Positions 59,988 to 64,000 of a DNA stretch of 64,000 nt are shown piece after piece. The notes beneath the pieces are model-generated. The model was given only the letters and a program-made list of their open reading frames with translations, did no database searches and was not told the origin of the DNA. Within the stretch, counting starts at the first letter, position 1. Each line of letters starts with the position of its first letter. The DNA comes from Ascarosepion bandense (lineage: Eukaryota; Mollusca; Cephalopoda; Sepiida; Sepiidae), in contig JBBBDQ010000400.1 in NCBI GenBank assembly GCA_037127315.1, forward strand, positions 117,501-181,500. The letters are read 5' to 3'. Made by a program: the position numbers and the translations under genes.

Positions 59988-61619
59988 GAGTAGCGTCCAT
60001 AATATAAGGAACGGAAACGACAAAGACATAAATATGTGTATTACTGAAAAAGTAATGCATTATTAGCAATGAAATTTTTACCGAATAAATATTAGGGTGT
60101 AATGCATAAATATTATACAAAGTTACAAAAATTTACATAATAGTTTTTTTTTTAAAAAAAAACAACGTTTAAATGGAACAAAGGAAATAAGCTACTGGAC
60201 AAAAGTTAAGGAACGATGTTAATAATTTGCATAAACTTTCAATTTACGTTGTTAAAAAAAAGTCGATGGAGCTTTTCAACAATAAGTAAAAGTTCATTTA
60301 TCATTAAGACTTTACTTTAAGCAATATGACAAATTCTACACGCAAAACGCTCTCTTTTGAGAAAAAAACACATTATCGTTAATTATCAAGAAAAAAGTCA
60401 ATTTCAAAAATTACTGATATTGTTCATAGGTCTAAAAGTGTCGTTCATCGTGTAGTTAGCAAGTATAAAACCGATAAAATGTTAGATGCAGAACCAAAAA
60501 CCGGCAGACCTCCAAAAATATCGCAAAGAGAAGATCGAAGAATTGTTAGAATATCTACAAAAAACCGTTTTGAAACTGCTACATCAATTGTCTTTTGAAT
60601 TAAATGAAGAGACAGATAAGATCTCAAGGAAAACGATTGTTAGCAGGTTAAAAAATGCAGGATTGCATGCCCGTATTCCAGCTTCGAAGCCTCTCATTTC
60701 AAAGCAAAACGAAAGGGCACGCCTGGAGTATGCGAGATAACATGTTTGGACTGATGCACAAATGGATACAGTTAATTTCAGTGACGAGTCATAGTTTAAT
60801 ATATTAAATATGATATATAATATGAGGCCAAAACTTATGTACGCCGTAGAACAGGTGAAAGACTGTCTTCTCAATGTATCAAAAAACCGTTAAGTTTGGT
60901 GGCGGCAATGTGATGATGTGGGGAATGATTTAATCTACAGGAGTTGGCCCTATCATTTGCGTACATGGCAATATCAATGCTGAGATTTACAAAAGGCTTC
61001 TTCAGCAGCATGTTGTGCCAAGATTACACCATAATCTTTATGAATCTCCTATATTAATGCAGGACAATGCAACTTGCCACAGAACTCAGAAGGTTATGGT
61101 TTTATTTGAAGAAGAAGGAATCGCCCTAACGAAGTGGCCAGCCAAGAGCTCTGACCTGAATCCAATAGAAAATGTTTGGAAGATAATTAGAGAAAGGGCT
61201 CAGAAAAGAAACTCGAAAAACGAGGATCACCTATGGGAGTTATTGAAAGATGAATTGGAGGAAATTACTGCTGATTTTTGCAAGAAATTAATTAGATCAT
61301 GTGATCGACGATGTAGAAAAGTTATTGGAAATTAAAGGAATGTCTACAAAATATTAAATTTTATTGATGTTTTGTTCACGATCAAGTATTAAAAAGATCG
61401 TTCCTTAACTTTTGTCCAGTAGTTTATTTCCTTTGTTCCAGTTAATCTTTATTTAAAAAAAAACTTTTATGTAAATTTTTGTAACTTTGCATAAAATTTA
61501 TGCATTACATCCTAATCTTTATTTGGTAAAAATTTCATTACTAATCATGCATTACTTTTTCAGTAATACACATATTTATGTCTTTGTCGTTTCCGTTCCT
61601 TATATTATGGACGCTACTG
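59988..61619 (+). mobile_element. Tc1-like transposon, 1,632 bp, transposase broken
   Basis: Flanked by TA (59986-59987, 61620-61621). Inverted ends about 225 bases long: outer terminus (C)AGTAGCGTCCATAATATAAG and an inner repeat 'ctggacaaaagttaaggaac' resembling it, an IR/DR arrangement as in some Tc1 families. Transposase in pieces: TNSTRKTLSFEKKTHYR, HRVVSKYKTDKM and KTGRPPKISQREDRR (N-terminal helix-turn-helix and GRPR-like motif), NFSDES (first Asp), GGGNVMMWG-like, MQDNATCHRTQKVM (second Asp) and KSSDLNPIENVWKIIRERAQ (Glu). The spacing from the second Asp to the Glu is 34 residues (DD34E). Frameshifts and stops near 60590, 60740 and 60900 inactivate it. Confidence 0.93.
60325..61335 (+). 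pseudogene. Tc1-like transposase pseudogene
   Basis: Coding body of the above element, from the first Met-like codon at 60327 to the stop after RRCRKVIGN at 61335. The C-terminal frame of 106 codons (61015-61335) is intact. About 336 residues would be expected, the usual size for Tc1. Confidence 0.88.
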
Positions 61620-61668
<49 letters not shown>

Positions 61669-61686
61669 GAGAACTTGATTAGAAAG

Positions 61687-61734
<48 letters not shown>

Positions 61735-61794
61735 GAGAACTTGATTAGAAAGAGATAGATAGATAGCTAGATAGATGAGAACTTGATTAGAAAG

Positions 61795-61856
<62 letters not shown>

Positions 61857-61872
61857 GAACTTCATTAGAAAG

Positions 61873-61944
<72 letters not shown>

Positions 61945-61946
61945 TT
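61620..61946. repeat. (GATA)n array with a recurring spacer
   Basis: GATA runs of different length separated four times by 'gagaacttgattagaaagag' (61669, 61734, 61776; changed to aagaacttcatt at 61856). Confidence 0.95.
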
Positions 61947-61947
61947 G

Positions 61948-62180
61948 TTCCAGAAAGTAAAATAGAAACAGAAAAATTATATGGTATAATCCTCCATTTA
62001 ATCAGTTAGTTAATATTAAACTGAGACATAAATTTCTTAAATTAATTAATAAACATTTTCACAAAAATAACCTTTTAAGCAAAATTTTCAATAGGAATAC
62101 TCAAAAACATAGTTATAGTTGCTGTAACAATTTAGAAAAAATAATAATAATCAACAACTCACCTTCATATTACTTTTTAT
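61948..62180. other. unassigned stretch
   Basis: AT-rich; no feature recognised. Confidence 0.35.
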
Positions 62181-62181
62181 T

Positions 62182-62558
62182 AATCATGTCACCCCTAGCA
62201 AGGCGGTAACGCCACTGATGTGCAGGGGGCTACGTAAAAGTGAAAAGACTGGAAAAGAGGAAGCCGGAAGCCACATCCTAAACAGGGAATAAGGGATGAG
62301 CCTCTTCATCTGTTCAATAGACGTGGGTGGAGTGTGAACCGGGCGATAGATTAGTCTATCTACTCCAATTGAAAAAATAAATAAATAAATAAATAAATAA
62401 AAAATAAATAAATAAATAAATAAAGGAGTGAAAAGATTGGAAAAGAGAAAGCCGGAAACCACATCCCAAACAGGGAACAAGGGATGAGCCTCTACACCGG
62501 TTCAATAGACGTGGGTGGAGTGTGAACCGGGCGATAATTCAGTCTATCTACTCCATGA
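62182..62558 (-). mobile_element. LINE-tailed SINE dimer
   Basis: Minus orientation. Tail at 62185-62235 (caaggcggtaacgccactga), two monomers with cores at 62275 and 62465. The linker between the monomers is expanded into an AAAT microsatellite (62378-62424). Confidence 0.87.
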
Positions 62559-62572
62559 ATTTAATAATTAAA

Positions 62573-62746
62573 AGAAAATTTGACTTACATCTATTCATTT
62601 TTTTTTCCGTCTACGGTTTCACTTTAACTGGAAACAGCTATTGCTTTTTAGTCTTTCGTGCCAACGTTCAAAGAGTCTGAGCTCCAGGACCATGGATTAG
62701 TTTTAAAGCTTCCATTACACCCGAGCAACGCCGGGCTATACTGCTA
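62573..62746 (+). mobile_element. Helitron-like element, 3' fragment
   Basis: From 'aaaatttgacttacatctat' to the terminal hairpin and 'ctatactgctat'. The CTAG is changed to CTAT. Confidence 0.75.
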
Positions 62747-62784
62747 TTAAGCCCATAAATTCAAAAACATTTTGCTATAAATAC

Positions 62785-63129
62785 CAATACCCGATAAATA
62801 TCAAAAGTCCATAATCGAAAAAAACCGGTTATAGAGTGGTCCGATTTTAATCAAATTTGATACAATCATAGACAAAGACATAACAAATGATATTCAGAAG
62901 TTTCAAGGTTGCAGTTCTTACAATAGTGCAGAAAATTTGATATCGATATAAGGAAATCAAAATTTGACTTACATCCATTCATTTTTCTTTCAGTCTACGA
63001 TTTCGCTTTAACTGGAAACAACTATTGCTTTTTAGTCTTTCGTGCCAACGTCCAAAGAGTCTGAGCTCCAGGACCATGGATTAGTTTTAAAGCTTTCATT
63101 ACACCCGACCAACGCCGGGCTATACTGCA
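62785..63129 (+). mobile_element. Helitron-like element, internally deleted
   Basis: Starts at 'ataccaatacccgataaata' (middle of the element), jumps near 62937 to the 3' half and ends 'cgggctatactgcat', again without CTAG. Confidence 0.72.
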
Positions 63130-63131
63130 TA

Positions 63132-63485
63132 ATAATAAATGATTCTTACTACCAATCATGTCATGGTGGTAACTATTGCGGTAACTGGAAGACGCACACT
63201 TATTTTTTAGGGTATGTTTTAGGGGAATAAAGTGCGTTTTGTAAATCAGAAAATATAGTAAATATCAGTTCAATTCTTGTGCCGTACAAAAGAGAAAGTG
63301 TCAGTAAACAGCGTTAGCAATAAGTGAATAGTACTAAAAAGAGAACAAGACAATGTATCCAACCTTTATGCAAAATTAAAATTACCGGAAATTAAAATAT
63401 TTATTACTTCTTAAGTTTGCTAAACATTAATAAGAATTCAATAAGCCTTATTTTATAAGGTAGTCAATATATTAACTGTCGGATG
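63132..63485. other. unassigned stretch
   Basis: AT-rich; no feature recognised. Confidence 0.4.
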
Positions 63486-63487
63486 CA

Positions 63488-63848
63488 AGCAAGCGAGAAG
63501 CGGCTTATTGTGTGATATACGCACTGAAAACGACAGAATCAAACAGATGAAGAAATTTAATTATCTGCGTAACGTAATAAAATAAGGCGGCGAAATGTGG
63601 CTTAAACCCGACGGCGCATTGGAATAGCGAAAGATGCCTTCCAGAAACTAAACTGAAGTATTAAGAAATAGGAAATATTCCTTAGAAACAAAGGAAAGAG
63701 CTAGAGGCTGTTATGGCTGCTGGGAAATTTTCACATAGGTGAAGCGACAGAGATGTCGATATACAGAGGCTGATGAGAAACTGTCAAATCAATGTGAGCT
63801 TAAAGAAAATTTCTACTTGAAATCGGAGATAGTGAAAATCAATACAAC
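63488..63848 (+). pseudogene. RTE-like LINE remnant
   Basis: In translation with breaks: TENDRIKQMKKFNYLRNVIK, then RRRIGIAKDAFQKLN-like 'cggcgcattggaatagcgaa', then 'cttagaaacaaaggaaagag' (LETKERA). It follows the NRIKQVQEFKYLGSVL / EIRRRIGMAKDA / IETKKRVL order. Confidence 0.72.
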
Positions 63849-63851
63849 ATA

Positions 63852-63892
63852 CAGGGTGCTGCAGAAATACCGCCTACATATCTCCCAGAAAT
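63852..63892. mobile_element. mariner-type terminus, truncated
   Basis: 'cagggtgctgcagaaatacc' preceded by TA, like the right end of the 55.85 kb MITE. Cut by the SINE that follows. Confidence 0.55.
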
Positions 63893-64000
63893 TCAGTTAA
63901 TTGCTATACGGGATATACGCTTGGGTGATCATGTCTCGAAGGAAAAATGACTGACTGGGCAGAAGGAAAGTTTGCCATTATTTTCTGCGGTAGAATAGTT
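63893..64000 (-). mobile_element. tRNA-related SINE, cut by the window end
   Basis: 'cagttaattgctatacggga', 'gcttgggtgatcatgtctcg' and 'gactgactgggcagaagg' are the SINE tail on the minus strand. The head lies beyond the window. Confidence 0.83.

Noticed and set aside
61620..61946. CRISPR-like array (regular repeats with spacers)
   Set aside because: The repeat is GATA and the 'spacers' are nearly identical to each other; the organism is a eukaryote.

Overview
The window reads as intergenic or intronic DNA from a large, repeat-laden invertebrate genome, most likely a cephalopod (octopus-like). I see no host protein-coding gene, rRNA, tRNA or CRISPR array that I can support. The open frames present are short and are transposon debris, microsatellite translations or chance. 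The lineage guess rests on the combination of (TA)n, (GATA)n and (GT)n tracts, tRNA-related and 5S-related SINEs, CR1/Jockey-like and RTE-like LINE tails, Tc1/mariner families, and a mariner-like transposase remnant (36.7-38.4 kb) resembling octopus transposase proteins I recall. It is inference, not proof.

Layout. 0-3 kb: a broken mariner carrying a fold-back palindrome, between RTE LINE scraps. 3.4-6 kb: a hAT-like element with a SINE inside it, an LTR-like repeat, a Helitron-like element, and an inverted repeat with a hammerhead-like motif. 6.6-8.8 kb: a CR1-like LINE 3' end next to a seven-monomer SINE array. 9-14.5 kb: many RTE LINE pieces in both directions, with two perfect palindromes. 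15-17.4 kb: a complete Helitron-like element, then an old CR1-like LINE split by a five-monomer SINE array. 20-22.6 kb: a SINE interrupted by a piggyBac-type MITE, two LINE copies and a composite 5S/tRNA SINE. 23.5-31.7 kb: hammerhead-like motifs beside microsatellites, a Penelope-like inverted repeat, two adjacent MITEs and an LTR-like element. 32.6-38.4 kb: SINE, the best RTE LINE copy, Helitron, and a mariner split by other repeats including a CR1-like LINE. 38.5-47.7 kb: more hammerhead-like motifs, LINEs, SINE arrays and an interleaved inverted repeat. 47.7-55.6 kb: dispersed repeats present in pairs, a Helitron, SINEs and LINE tails. 55.8-64 kb: a mariner MITE, a decayed Tc1 with a Helitron and a hAT MITE inside it, a second Tc1 placed in a GATA microsatellite, GATA arrays, and further SINE, Helitron and LINE pieces.

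How the parts relate. The SINE arrays end in the same 3' tail as the CR1-like LINE, which suggests they use that LINE's machinery. Non-autonomous Helitron-like, hAT and piggyBac elements show the expected termini and target sites, and several insertions have an unoccupied counterpart elsewhere in the window. The most unusual theme is a set of about eleven hammerhead-ribozyme-like motifs in several unrelated repeat families, most of them close to AT or GATA microsatellites, with a short self-complementary helix III. All alignments here were made by eye, so repeat boundaries are approximate unless a terminal motif is named.
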